Positions 7,490-15,603 of a DNA stretch of 40,877 nucleotides are shown here, in pieces. This DNA comes from Bdellovibrionales bacterium. Lineage in GTDB: Bacteria > Bdellovibrionota > Bacteriovoracia > Bacteriovoracales > Bacteriovoracaceae. Under the pieces are notes generated by a model. The model did no database searches. It saw nothing but the letters and a program-made list of their open reading frames with translations, and was not told the DNA's origin. Position 1 is the stretch's first letter, and each line of letters begins with the position of its first letter. The position numbers and the translations under genes were made by a program. Location of the stretch: the NCBI GenBank assembly GCA_030638415.1, contig DAOWEO010000067.1, positions 1 through 40,877 of the forward strand, given 5' to 3'.

Positions 7490-8943
7490 TTGCAGTCCTT
7501 TAGCCTTATTTCAAATGTTGCTCCACCATTTTTATTATTAACAATTGTAATAGCCCCATTCGATTTATTAATTAGACTTTGGCAAATAGTCAGTCCAAGC
7601 CCAGTACCGTGTTCTTTGGTAGTAAAAAAAGGAGTAAAAATCTTTTTTAAGATATCTTCCTTGATACCTGTGCCATTGTCAGAAATACAGATTATACATT
7701 CGTTCTTTTCTCTGTATATATCAATATTAATTAATCCATATGAATCATTGGGGTACTTGTGTTTAATTGACTGGGCAGCATTTACAATCATGTTAAATAT
7801 TATTTGTGAAAGAGATGTCTTATTTATTTTTACAATAATTTCTTCGGAAATTGTAATGTTTTTTTTAATATGTTTTGTTTCACTTTTAGTAAGAGTTATT
7901 ACCTCAGATATAAGCTGTTCAATATTGATATGCTCTGAGTGATTTGTATCATTATATAGTGTTGAGAAGTTATTAAGAATATTTTGGGACCTAGATACAC
8001 TAAGCAGCATCTCATCTAGAAAAAGTTTAGTATCTTCTTCATTTTCAGGAGCCTCAAGCATTTGTATACCAAGATTTAGTCCAAAAAGTGGATTCATTAA
8101 TTCATGTTTTAAGGTATTTAATAGTTCTCCTAGAAGATGCACTCTCTCAGTGTGGTAGTGTTGAGAAGAGCTTTTGAGATTAAGTTTTTCTGTTCGGTAC
8201 TCATGATTATTTGAGAGGTCGTAGTGCGTATCGTAGGGTTCTCGCTTTCCAGAATTATGGATGATCTTTTCATCTTTATTGACTTGAAAAGCAAAAGGAA
8301 TGTTATTTATGATCTGATTGGCAATACTATTTCTATCTTTTATTTCATTTTGGTATATTAGGTCAGAGAGGAAAGGAGATAGCTTATTTATAAAGTGGTA
8401 GAAATCATCTTCTTCTTCATGAGATGGAGGTAGGAAGCCATTATGAGAAATTACAATAATACTATTGTATTTTTCACTGTCTAAGACTTGTGCTAGAAAT
8501 GGACCGAGTATTTCTAGACCGTGTAGATCTAAATTCCCTTGGTCAAATCGCTTGTTTTTACTTTTTTTAATCGTTAGTGAAATCTTGTTAAATATGGCCA
8601 CTGGAAGTGAGCTATCTTGTAAATGATTTTGGTGAAAAAATAGGCTTTTTACTACCTGGCCACCTTTTTTATGAATTAATATCTGACATGATTGAAAGTT
8701 ATTAAAAGAAGATTGTTGCAAAATTAGCTCTGGAATCCTTAACAAGTCATGGCAGTTACTTAATGACTTTTGTAGTTCACAATATTTTTTAATTCTTCTT
8801 TGCATTTTTATAGAATCTGCTGAGATCTTAAGTGATGACAGAAGTGATAAATATGACTTTATTGTATACGATGGAGTTTCTGGGACATCTTGTGGCTCAG
8901 TAAAATAATTTCTTATACGTCTTTGAACTTCATACTCTTGCAT
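7486..8943 (-). CDS. Soluble sensor histidine kinase
   Basis: The 485-residue protein has no membrane segment, so it should sense a cytoplasmic signal. The C-terminal kinase core is complete: H-box with H280 (KHELMNP), N-box NMIVNAAQS near 384-392 with N388, G1 box SDNGTGI at 421-427, F box FTPFFTT and G2 box GTGLGL at 446-451. Residues about 75-200 have the look of a GAF-like sensory domain but I see no decisive motif. Residues 200-270 form a linker. It overlaps the response regulator start and begins 40 bases after the glycosyltransferase gene, making a two-component pair inside the long flagellar-glycosylation transcript. Confidence 0.88.
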   Translation of the reverse strand: MQEYEVQRRIRNYFTEPQDVPETPSYTIKSYLSLLSSLKISADSIKMQRRIKKYCELQKSLSNCHDLLRIPELILQQSSFNNFQSCQILIHKKGGQVVKSLFFHQNHLQDSSLPVAIFNKISLTIKKSKNKRFDQGNLDLHGLEILGPFLAQVLDSEKYNSIIVISHNGFLPPSHEEEDDFYHFINKLSPFLSDLIYQNEIKDRNSIANQIINNIPFAFQVNKDEKIIHNSGKREPYDTHYDLSNNHEYRTEKLNLKSSSQHYHTERVHLLGELLNTLKHELMNPLFGLNLGIQMLEAPENEEDTKLFLDEMLLSVSRSQNILNNFSTLYNDTNHSEHINIEQLISEVITLTKSETKHIKKNITISEEIIVKINKTSLSQIIFNMIVNAAQSIKHKYPNDSYGLINIDIYREKNECIICISDNGTGIKEDILKKIFTPFFTTKEHGTGLGLTICQSLINKSNGAITIVNNKNGGATFEIRLKDCK

Positions 8944-8983
8944 GCTGATACGTTATCCATAGAACGAAAATACTGCAAGTAAA

Positions 8984-10681
8984 TTATATTTCAGTTACTG
9001 GAGATGAAACCGTTTTATTTGTTTTTAATCTGTATTCAGCGAGTGTTTTTTCTGACAACTCGTAAATGACTGAAATTACCACTGAAGTATCAGAAAATGA
9101 CAGAAATGTTTGCTCTGTCAATTCCACAATATTCTTTCCGTTAAGATTTCCTCTAACGGTAGAAAAATAGTGAATGAACGGAGATAACAATGGAGCCGTT
9201 TTTAAGACAAGCTTACTCAACTCTTCTATCTCGTCAATTTTTTGAGAGAATTCTTTTATTTTTTGTAGTTGTGGTGTCTCAGAAGAAATTTCCTCTAAAA
9301 TATATCTTGAGTACTTTTGTCCAAATTCAGAAAGTTCATATAGGTGCTGTAAATTACTCATTATTTTGCTTAGTTCGTTAGCACTTTCAGCGGTTAAATC
9401 TATAAATGAATTTTTCTCTTCCTTACCACTAAGGTAAAAAAGCCATGTTATTCGGTAAAGTTGCCTCATGACCTCTTTAATAGAGCTGCGAGATTGTAGA
9501 AGATTGTCAAACTTGAGCATTGCATGTTCATTGAAATATGTTTTATAAATTAAAACTGAATTTAAATGAAAAATTGAATTATCTTTTTCAAGTACAGATG
9601 AGTCTATTTCACCAGTTTTGAATAGGGTGTGTGCCATTGAGTATACTAGCTGATAAGGAATATCTGCATGGCACTGTTTAAACTGACAGAGTGTGTCTGG
9701 AGTACATGGAAAACATGATGACTTGGGAACTAGGATATAATTACCTTCACTATATGGTGAAGTTTCATGCGGCCTAACAGTACCTAAAGCAATGATTAAA
9801 GATGTTCGCTGCGCGAGCGATGCAAGATGCGATGCCATTGAATCATGTCCAATAAAAAGACGTGATTGCTTAATAATGTCTAGAGATTCTGTAATTGTGG
9901 TAGTACCTACATAGTTGTTAAGTCTGTGAGTAAAACTTTTTAATATAGGAGTATTGCATAACGCTGTTGCAATATTTCTCTCTGCTTTACTTCCAATGAT
10001 ATTGATTTCAATATCATCACTATTTTTTAACAGCTTGTAGATGATTTCAGACCACTTATTGGTATTCCAATTTTTCTTATCACTAGATGAGAATGGATGA
10101 ATGGTAACTGTCTTTGAATTATAATTTACAGTCGACGGAGCTGTAGAATAGTTTTTTACTCCAAATATGTTATTAAATATATCAACCAGTGCAAATGGAT
10201 TTTGGTCACCTGTCATGATGTTTGAAAAAATAAACTGGGACCACTTATCTGGAATCTGCTGTTCCGCCAGTGAATCTCGGTTTATACCCATCTTATGGTC
10301 TGCATTGATAAGTGATGCTAGATACCCAGATGGCTTGGAAAAAGATAAGTTAACCAATAAGTCGTTGTGGCTGGTGTTAATGTTTTTTACAAGTCTACTA
10401 ATGTTGGTTGTAGTATCTGTAAGAGATGATGGATTGATAATATCTGAAAGGCTTAGCAAATGCACTTCATTGAATAATTCTTTAAGTATATCAAGCATAG
10501 GCATTGCAAAGCTTTTCCTTGCAACAAGCTTTAAATTCATCCGGGGAAACTGGTCGCGCAGGTTTCTAACACTTTGTAGTGTTTGAATTAGATCTCCAAT
10601 TCTCGTTAATTGAAGAATGCAAATAGTTTTTTCATTTGGGTCAATGGTAAAAACTTCTTTATTTTGTAGTACTTTCTCCAT
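8984..10681 (-). CDS. Glycosyltransferase family 9 (heptosyltransferase-like) with extra C-terminal helical domain
   Basis: The first 350 residues follow the GT9/ADP-heptose transferase fold. The N-terminal motif is ILQLTRIGDLIQT at 22-34, a nucleotide-sugar site strand TVTIHPFSSSDKKNW lies at 191-205, and FIGHDSMASHLA at 277-288 is the donor-binding loop. It is followed by the GT9 cysteine cluster C323, C326, C332 and C337. Residues 360-565 form an extra helical domain that classic LPS heptosyltransferases (about 350 residues) lack. The start has GAGG six bases upstream and overlaps the small ORF before it. Placed just downstream of fliD-fliS and next to a second GT9-like gene, it probably glycosylates flagellin or another surface protein. 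LPS is the alternative acceptor. Confidence 0.72.
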   Translation of the reverse strand: MEKVLQNKEVFTIDPNEKTICILQLTRIGDLIQTLQSVRNLRDQFPRMNLKLVARKSFAMPMLDILKELFNEVHLLSLSDIINPSSLTDTTTNISRLVKNINTSHNDLLVNLSFSKPSGYLASLINADHKMGINRDSLAEQQIPDKWSQFIFSNIMTGDQNPFALVDIFNNIFGVKNYSTAPSTVNYNSKTVTIHPFSSSDKKNWNTNKWSEIIYKLLKNSDDIEINIIGSKAERNIATALCNTPILKSFTHRLNNYVGTTTITESLDIIKQSRLFIGHDSMASHLASLAQRTSLIIALGTVRPHETSPYSEGNYILVPKSSCFPCTPDTLCQFKQCHADIPYQLVYSMAHTLFKTGEIDSSVLEKDNSIFHLNSVLIYKTYFNEHAMLKFDNLLQSRSSIKEVMRQLYRITWLFYLSGKEEKNSFIDLTAESANELSKIMSNLQHLYELSEFGQKYSRYILEEISSETPQLQKIKEFSQKIDEIEELSKLVLKTAPLLSPFIHYFSTVRGNLNGKNIVELTEQTFLSFSDTSVVISVIYELSEKTLAEYRLKTNKTVSSPVTEI

Positions 10682-10811
10682 TATAACTTTCCTCTAGTAG
10701 TGCTGCTAATAAAAGTACCTGAGAGTCATTTACGGATAGCTGTTGTCCCGACGACTCTTTTTCTCTCATCTCTTTTAATTTTTGCATTATTTCTATTTTA
10801 AGCTCTTCCAT
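10659..10811 (-). CDS. Small ORF, 50 codons, coupled to both neighbours
   Basis: An ATG at 10811 lies inside the last codons of the upstream gene (14-base overlap). The frame runs 50 codons to a TAA that overlaps the glycosyltransferase start by 23 bases, filling an otherwise empty 116-base gap. The predicted peptide is helical and charged: a MEELKIEIMQKLKEMREKE start and a hydrophobic LLLAALLEE stretch. This arrangement is typical of translational coupling. The ribosome binding site is weak. I recognise no family. It could be a small chaperone or adaptor for the transferase, or a chance frame. Confidence 0.42.
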   Translation of the reverse strand: MEELKIEIMQKLKEMREKESSGQQLSVNDSQVLLLAALLEESYNGESTTK

Positions 10812-12408
10812 TTTTTCTAGTCTCTTTTTTGTTTAATGATTGTGATCTGTTTTTACTTTCTATTAGTGCAAGGGTAGTCATTATCTTGCGTAGACTTGTT
10901 TTTAGATCATAAATTAAGTGTTCCATTATTATTAAATTTTCTTCAGCACTTTTTGAATTTATCTTTTCTAAATTAAATTCAAAAAATTCAATTGGAATTG
11001 ATGTAATAAGATTTTTATCTTTTGTTGCTAGTAATTTATTAAGATCATCCATGAAGATACTGCCAAAACTGCTATCTTGCTTTGAGCGAATTAAATTGCG
11101 CAAAGACCTTAGTAGTAGCTTAGTAGAAATTATAAGAGATTTTTTCTGCTCGAGCGCCCAAGTGGAAAGTTCACTGGAAAATGTTGAAAATAGTTCTTCC
11201 AGTATTACTTGGTTATCAGAATTTTTATTTTGAGATGTTATATAGTATCGCTGAACAAGTGAGGTGAGAATGTCTTGCTTGTAGCCTTCTCCCTGCACCA
11301 AGTGTAGGAAACTTCCATAATTGTCTTTTTTTATTGTAAAAAAGTTTGAGTCATCCACTCTTAGCTGACTTGATAAATCAATATTTGAAAGTATCGAGTC
11401 AATGCAAAGGTATATGTTGTAGATAGAAAAATCCCCACTAAGTACAATTGAAATATCGTCTGTGTTTTGTGAGTGGGCCCTGAAGAGACTCTCTATGGAA
11501 GTAAATAAGCTAATAGTAGGAGTATCAACAAGATTTGCAAGATTGAGGAATTTTCTATCGGAGGTTACCAAAATGTCAATATTCATTAATAAAGATGGCA
11601 ATGCTAGATCGTCACTCTCAACACTTAAAAGAGAATTTTCAAAGTCTCTATTGAGTAAATTTACAATGTTTTTTTGTTGCTCATTGTTAGCTTCAATAAT
11701 TAATAGAGGAATCATATTGGGAGTACTGAAAAGTTGTTCAAGTAGTTCAGTTAGTTTGTTTAGACTAAATATAGAATCTACTGTCGAAGAAATATTAATT
11801 CCTATTATTTTTGCTTCACCATCAGTATGTTCTGCATTTCGAATGCTATTTAGATTTGAAAATGCAACTTTATTATTATTTTCATTTATTTTAACTCTTG
11901 GCTCATTAGTCCCATAGCTTATGTTATTAGCCTTTAGCTTGCAGTGAATACTCTTTAGGGGAGAAAGCTTTTTATTTTTTAAGGCAATGTCATCTATGGA
12001 TGCCCAAAGAGAGGAATAATTGTTTTCCTTTACTTCATTTGTATAACTACCAATAATTCGATCTGCAGTTAAAGAAGATGTTATATATTTACTTAAGGTA
12101 GTTGTAGAATAGTTAACTACAATATTCCATTCAGTGTGAAAAACTAGACTAAGGTTTTTAAAAAAATTATTTACAGCAAATCCATTTGAGTAGAGATCAT
12201 TTTGCAATAAACTTTTAATTCTATCTTGGTCAATGGTGAACACTCTTTGAACACCTGAGATCATATGTGCAAGGTGCTTGCTCTCTTTAAAAGTTAACAT
12301 GTATATTTCTTGCTGAGGGTACTTTCTAACTCGTTCTGCTATTAGATAAGCCGATTCTAATACACCTGCTTGGTCTTCTAAATTTACAATTAGTGTTTTA
12401 GTTTTCAT
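10798..12408 (-). CDS. GT9-like protein with degenerate active site, flagellar locus
   Basis: The 536-residue product starts with a GT9-like strand-turn (KTLIVNLEDQAGVLESAYL). It has a second Rossmann-like half starting IIGINISSTVDSIFSLN, and DILVTSDRKFLNLANLVDTPTI occupies the place of the donor-binding loop. The DSxxxH-type loop and the cysteine cluster of the neighbouring transferase are missing, so activity may be lost or altered. The last 170 residues are helical, as in the downstream gene, suggesting an old tandem duplication. I chose ATG 12408, preceded by AAGAAGG at good spacing, over a longer frame to 12450. It overlaps the upstream gene by 11 bases. A role as partner or chaperone of the active transferase is possible. 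Confidence 0.55.
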   Translation of the reverse strand: MKTKTLIVNLEDQAGVLESAYLIAERVRKYPQQEIYMLTFKESKHLAHMISGVQRVFTIDQDRIKSLLQNDLYSNGFAVNNFFKNLSLVFHTEWNIVVNYSTTTLSKYITSSLTADRIIGSYTNEVKENNYSSLWASIDDIALKNKKLSPLKSIHCKLKANNISYGTNEPRVKINENNNKVAFSNLNSIRNAEHTDGEAKIIGINISSTVDSIFSLNKLTELLEQLFSTPNMIPLLIIEANNEQQKNIVNLLNRDFENSLLSVESDDLALPSLLMNIDILVTSDRKFLNLANLVDTPTISLFTSIESLFRAHSQNTDDISIVLSGDFSIYNIYLCIDSILSNIDLSSQLRVDDSNFFTIKKDNYGSFLHLVQGEGYKQDILTSLVQRYYITSQNKNSDNQVILEELFSTFSSELSTWALEQKKSLIISTKLLLRSLRNLIRSKQDSSFGSIFMDDLNKLLATKDKNLITSIPIEFFEFNLEKINSKSAEENLIIMEHLIYDLKTSLRKIMTTLALIESKNRSQSLNKKETRKNGRA

Positions 12409-13060
12409 ATTGACCTTCTTGCAGTTGTAGAGAATTGCATAGTTCTCCAAAAGCTAATAATTTAAAATCATCTTGAACGAGGTTTTCTTTTTTTCCAAGA
12501 TCATTAATAAATTGGTTCAGTGTTGTATGCTGAGACTGTCTATGAAATAGTGGTTTAATCTCAGGATGGAGAACCTTGGTAATGTCAGATAGCTTTCTTG
12601 AAGATTTATGTGATAAAAACTTTTTAAAAAATGTATACTCAAGATTTAATGAAGGATTATGAGGTACGATTAGAGGCTTATCATTTAAAAAATCAATGAA
12701 CTGCTGATCCTGGTAATATGTGTCTATAGACCTTCCGGAGAAAATTTTTACGTTACCTTGAGGTACAATATGATATTTCATAGCGAGCTTGACCACCTCT
12801 TCATTAGGCTCAACTACATAGATCACAGGATTTTTATGAAATTCTCTCATTTTAAATTCAAGTTGCTGTATATGGTATCCAAGGCCAATGCCTAATATTA
12901 AAATATGGTCTTGTTTCTTAATCTTATCCCGCAAGGCGAGACATTGATCATAAGCTTCTTGTACTGGATTAAATTTAGAGTGCATTTCAATGTTGTCTAT
13001 AACGAGAATATCGTGTCCAGATTGCGCTTTTAAAATAGCGAGTTTCTTTGAATCATCCAT
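12398..13060 (-). CDS. Maf/DUF115 N-terminal-like Rossmann protein (possible flagellin modification)
   Basis: The 220-residue soluble protein contains a nucleotide- or SAM-binding-like glycine turn, ILILGIGLGYHIQQL, around residues 53-67 and an acidic strand end, IYVVEPNEEV, about 25 residues later. This pairing is typical of the N-terminal region of motility accessory factor (Maf, MptE-like, DUF115) proteins, which put nonulosonic acids on flagellin. The large catalytic C-terminal part of Maf is absent, so this is at best a one-domain relative. The ATG has AAAGGATGA upstream. It leads the glycosyltransferase set just after the fliD-fliS-fliT cluster, which supports a flagellar link. The assignment is from motif shape, and a SAM methyltransferase is the alternative. 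Confidence 0.45.
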   Translation of the reverse strand: MDDSKKLAILKAQSGHDILVIDNIEMHSKFNPVQEAYDQCLALRDKIKKQDHILILGIGLGYHIQQLEFKMREFHKNPVIYVVEPNEEVVKLAMKYHIVPQGNVKIFSGRSIDTYYQDQQFIDFLNDKPLIVPHNPSLNLEYTFFKKFLSHKSSRKLSDITKVLHPEIKPLFHRQSQHTTLNQFINDLGKKENLVQDDFKLLAFGELCNSLQLQEGQYEN

Positions 13061-13119
13061 GACTCATCCTTTGTAAAAATATGGTGTAATTACGTGTTTC
13101 TTCATCCTGAAGTCCTTGC

Positions 13120-13138
13120 GAGATTATTCATTAATCTC
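13120..13138 (-). promoter_or_regulatory. Inverted repeat between the flagellar and glycosylation genes
   Basis: GAGATTA (13120-13126) and TAATCTC (13132-13138) form a perfect 7-bp palindrome around a five-base loop. It lies in the 113-base gap before the Maf-like gene and just downstream of a possible promoter. There is no T-run, so it may be an operator or a leader hairpin rather than a terminator. Confidence 0.3.
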
Positions 13139-13146
13139 AGTTAACT

Positions 13147-13177
13147 ATATTAGAACTCAGAACGAGATTTAAGTCAA
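13147..13177 (-). promoter_or_regulatory. Possible promoter for the glycosylation genes
   Basis: On the minus strand TTGACT (13177-13172) is followed 19 bases later by TAATAT (13152-13147); TCTAAT at 17 bases is an alternative -10. This would start transcription of the Maf-like gene and downstream genes independently of fliD. The spacer for the better -10 is long, so support is modest. Confidence 0.3.
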
Positions 13178-13560
13178 GTTGCTAGCGTACTATTTACACT
13201 GGATGTAGACGATAGGTTATATCCTTTGAGCTTGTTTTTATTACGATTGGCAAGGAGTATTGAGCTTTCAAGCTTCTGTTTTTCTTGTAGAAATAGCTCG
13301 AGTAGGTAATCATTATTATCAACAATTATGTCGATCTTATTTTTTATTACATTTAGCAATTCAAGTGAAAGTTCCGTCAATTCGAGGCTATCAGCTTTTT
13401 GATATAAATTAGTAATAATTAAAATTAGCTCTTCTCTTTTTGACACTAATAGTTCTGCCTCAGGTACAGCAGAACTATGTAAGTGACGTTCAATTTCTAA
13501 ATCGAGAAGATTAAGCTTATCTGTTAATTTGTTAAGTTCGGTCAGTAGCTTAAGTTCCAT
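13174..13560 (-). CDS. Small helical protein, FliT/FlgN-like flagellar chaperone candidate
   Basis: The 128-residue protein is almost entirely helical, rich in Leu, Glu and Lys, and ends in a flexible Ser/Thr-rich tail. It starts directly after the fliS stop codon with no intergenic base. Position (fliD, fliS, this gene) and size match FliT, the export chaperone for FliD. The central region ELTELSLELLNVI and the late ESSILLANRNK motif resemble FliT/FlgN-type proteins, but these families diverge so far that sequence alone does not prove it. It is cytoplasmic if the role is right. Confidence 0.5.
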   Translation of the reverse strand: MELKLLTELNKLTDKLNLLDLEIERHLHSSAVPEAELLVSKREELILIITNLYQKADSLELTELSLELLNVIKNKIDIIVDNNDYLLELFLQEKQKLESSILLANRNKNKLKGYNLSSTSSVNSTLAT

Positions 13561-13971
13561 TTAGGCTCTTTGCTCTTTTACCTTACTTGTACCATTGTCT
13601 TGCTTTATATTTTTTACAGCTTCATTCCATCCTTGATAAAGGGTGGTTAAAACACTAAGGCATCCTTCTAAAGGTTCCTTATCTATTTTAATGTTAGCCT
13701 GTGTACTTGCAAAAACAACATAGTCATACAGTGCAGAAAGTTCTTTTGCTACATCTCCACCAATGTCAAAATCTAAACTATTATTTAGTTCAATAACGAT
13801 ATCCTGGAGCTTGCCAATATATAGTCCTTTGTCAGGAATATTATTTTGATCGATTGCTTCCATTGATTTTTTACAATTTTTAATTGCAGCTTGGTACAGC
13901 ATAAGTAAAATCTGCTCCTTACTTGCTGTATTAACTGACGTTTTTTTGTAAGCTCCTAATCCATAACTCAT
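13561..13971 (-). CDS. fliS: Flagellar export chaperone FliS
   Basis: FliS binds the C-terminal end of flagellin in the cytoplasm and keeps it from polymerising before export. The 136-residue product has the family start GLGAYKKTSVNTASKEQILLMLYQAAI and the later block ELNNSLDFDIGGDVAKELSALYDYV, both standard FliS landmarks around the four-helix bundle. Length fits the family (about 130). It follows fliD by 15 bases, in the usual fliD-fliS order. Confidence 0.93.
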   Translation of the reverse strand: MSYGLGAYKKTSVNTASKEQILLMLYQAAIKNCKKSMEAIDQNNIPDKGLYIGKLQDIVIELNNSLDFDIGGDVAKELSALYDYVVFASTQANIKIDKEPLEGCLSVLTTLYQGWNEAVKNIKQDNGTSKVKEQRA

Positions 13972-13986
13972 CTTGTACTCCTTCTT

Positions 13987-15372
13987 TTATCCAAGTTGTT
14001 GAACTGGACTTGCACCACCCATGCCTGCAAGTCCAGCTCCTTGATTTTTAATTCTTGATATTGTTCCTTCTAATCTAGCAAATTTTTGCTTTAGCATTTT
14101 TTCTTTTTGTGTCAGCATTCTCTCTTTTTGCTCAATTCGCCTATCCATTTGGTCTATTTTTCCTTGAAGTGTTTTTTTACGAGAGCTTAAAATACCATCT
14201 GGATATCTTAAGGCCTTGTTGAGAGTATCGTTCAAATTATCCATGAATCCAGTGGTTTTACCTCCCTCAGGAGTGTAATAGCCAGTTAGCACCTGAGCAA
14301 TTAGCTCACTGTTATCTTTTACTTGAGCAGAAAATTTATCTTGATCAAATGTTAGTGTCCCTTCTCGTGAGAAACTTACTCCTAGAGATCCGAGGCGGTG
14401 AGAGCCAAATTTTGTTTTTACATCTTTAAAAATAGCACCACGCAGTCTGCTTTCTAGGGTTTGTAGTATAATATCACCACCAAGTGTTCTCGATGTATCT
14501 GTCTCTTCTGTAAGTGTATTTTGATCTTTTATAAATTTAAATACAGCGTTGATACGCTCAACAAGATCGCCAAGCTTTGTTGTTACTGCTTCAACGTCTT
14601 CAGCAACATCTATATTGATCTCTTCTCCAGGTTTGGCTTTTTTCAGATCAAGAGTGACTCCAGGAATGAGATCTTTTACTTTGTTACTAGTAACCTCAAC
14701 TTCAAATCCATCAATTTTTATTTTTGCATCTTGTGCAGGCCTTTCAAATTCTAAAAAGAGATCATCATCGCCATCAACAAAATAAAAATATGGAAATTCA
14801 GCCTTGTTACTATCACCAGTCTCATCTAGTGATAAAATTAATCGCCAAGGAGTTTCACTGTCACTGCCATCGTTGACAACGTTGGCATTTAATCCATTTT
14901 CTTGATCTCCGTTTATAACTTTTGCTACACCACGCAGAGAAGAGCTATCACTATCAATATATATTTCTTTGTCACTTCCATCTGGTAGTTTATAGCTGAT
15001 GTATCCAACCCCGAGATAGGACTGCTCTGGATCTTCAAATCCAGATGTCATGGCAGATGATTTTTTTGCCAGCTGGGTAACTTCAATACTTGTATTTCCA
15101 ACATTTGCCGCATTTTTATCAATTGTGACACCAACTGCTTCGTTGCTAGCATTAATTTTTAGTTCTCTGAAACTACGGGCATTGATATTTGTTGCAAGAA
15201 AGCCTCGCACCTCTTCTACAAGGGTGGATAGCTCTGAGATGAGCTTCTTTTTATCACTGACTTTGCTTTTTCTGGTTTCCATACTATTGATTGGAATCCG
15301 TTCGGCTGCCATGATTTTTTTAACAATGTCTTTTGGTAGCCCTGTATTAATAGAGCCAAAAGCAATTCCCAA
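13987..15372 (-). CDS. fliD: Flagellar filament capping protein FliD
   Basis: FliD (HAP2) forms the cap under which flagellin subunits are added. The N-terminal helix region GLPKDIVKKIMAAERIPI, the ITVTQLAK-like segment IEVTQLAKKSSAM near 100-112 and a C-terminal coiled coil (about 400-440, with RRIEQKERMLTQKEKML) are typical. The 461 residues match the family. The start is TTG at 15372. An AGGAGG seven bases upstream selects it, while the nearby ATG is out of frame. A Gly/Pro-rich tail ends the protein. It heads the fliD-fliS-fliT-like cluster, with a leader of interest (15433-15603). Confidence 0.93.
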   Translation of the reverse strand: MGIAFGSINTGLPKDIVKKIMAAERIPINSMETRKSKVSDKKKLISELSTLVEEVRGFLATNINARSFRELKINASNEAVGVTIDKNAANVGNTSIEVTQLAKKSSAMTSGFEDPEQSYLGVGYISYKLPDGSDKEIYIDSDSSSLRGVAKVINGDQENGLNANVVNDGSDSETPWRLILSLDETGDSNKAEFPYFYFVDGDDDLFLEFERPAQDAKIKIDGFEVEVTSNKVKDLIPGVTLDLKKAKPGEEINIDVAEDVEAVTTKLGDLVERINAVFKFIKDQNTLTEETDTSRTLGGDIILQTLESRLRGAIFKDVKTKFGSHRLGSLGVSFSREGTLTFDQDKFSAQVKDNSELIAQVLTGYYTPEGGKTTGFMDNLNDTLNKALRYPDGILSSRKKTLQGKIDQMDRRIEQKERMLTQKEKMLKQKFARLEGTISRIKNQGAGLAGMGGASPVQQLG

Positions 15373-15427
15373 GTGTCATCCTCCTGATGTTTCTCCTCTC
15401 GTCATGAAAAGAGCTAGAATTCACCCT

Positions 15428-15454
15428 ATTGTAATGTTACCATAAGGGGGTCAA
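15428..15454 (-). promoter_or_regulatory. Possible proximal fliD promoter
   Basis: On the minus strand TTGACC (15454-15449) and TACAAT (15433-15428) are separated by 15 bases, shorter than the usual 16-18. It lies about 56 bases before the TTG start of fliD and downstream of the terminator at 15495-15530, so it would let fliD be transcribed even if that terminator is efficient. Confidence 0.3.
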
Positions 15455-15494
15455 GGCGATCAAAGGTGTGGTAAAAACGGCACTTCTTGCTGGT

Positions 15495-15530
15495 AAAAAA
15501 AAAGGCCAGCAATTTGGGGATACTGGCCTT
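15495..15530 (-). terminator. Intrinsic terminator in front of fliD
   Basis: A perfect 8-bp stem (AAGGCCAG at 15502-15509 with CTGGCCTT at 15523-15530) has a 13-base loop. On the minus strand it is followed by nine Ts, read from the A-run 15495-15503. The T-run is only on that strand. It therefore stops transcription moving toward fliD, 123 bases before the fliD start. Confidence 0.88.
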
Positions 15531-15570
15531 GTGGGGATTAATTGAGAAAAGTAGTGGGTTATTTCTCTTA
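15495..15570 (-). ncRNA. Predicted small RNA from a sigma-28 promoter (or attenuated fliD leader)
   Basis: Transcription from the promoter at 15577-15603 should begin near 15570 and stop at the terminator ending at 15495, giving an RNA of about 75 nt. It can fold into a first hairpin (GAGAAA with TTTCTC, across 15546-15567) and the terminator hairpin, the usual two-part design of bacterial small RNAs. There is no ATG in it. Alternatively it is the 5' part of a long fliD leader in which the terminator is conditional. I see no known RNA family. Confidence 0.5.
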
Positions 15571-15576
15571 CTTAAA

Positions 15577-15603
15577 CTATCGGGTACTATGGTAAATACT
15601 TTA
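15577..15603 (-). promoter_or_regulatory. Flagellar sigma-28 (FliA-type) promoter
   Basis: Read on the minus strand, TAAAGTAT (15603-15596), exactly 11 bases, then CCCGATAG (15584-15577). The known consensus is TAAAGTTT-N11-GCCGATAA, so 13 of 16 positions match with correct spacing. It points toward fliD, 205 bases away, which fits late flagellar gene control. It overlaps the start of the opposite membrane-protein gene. Confidence 0.68.

Noticed and set aside
15474..15490. Sigma-54-like GGCAC...TTGC before fliD
   Set aside because: Only eight bases separate GG and GC where ten are required.
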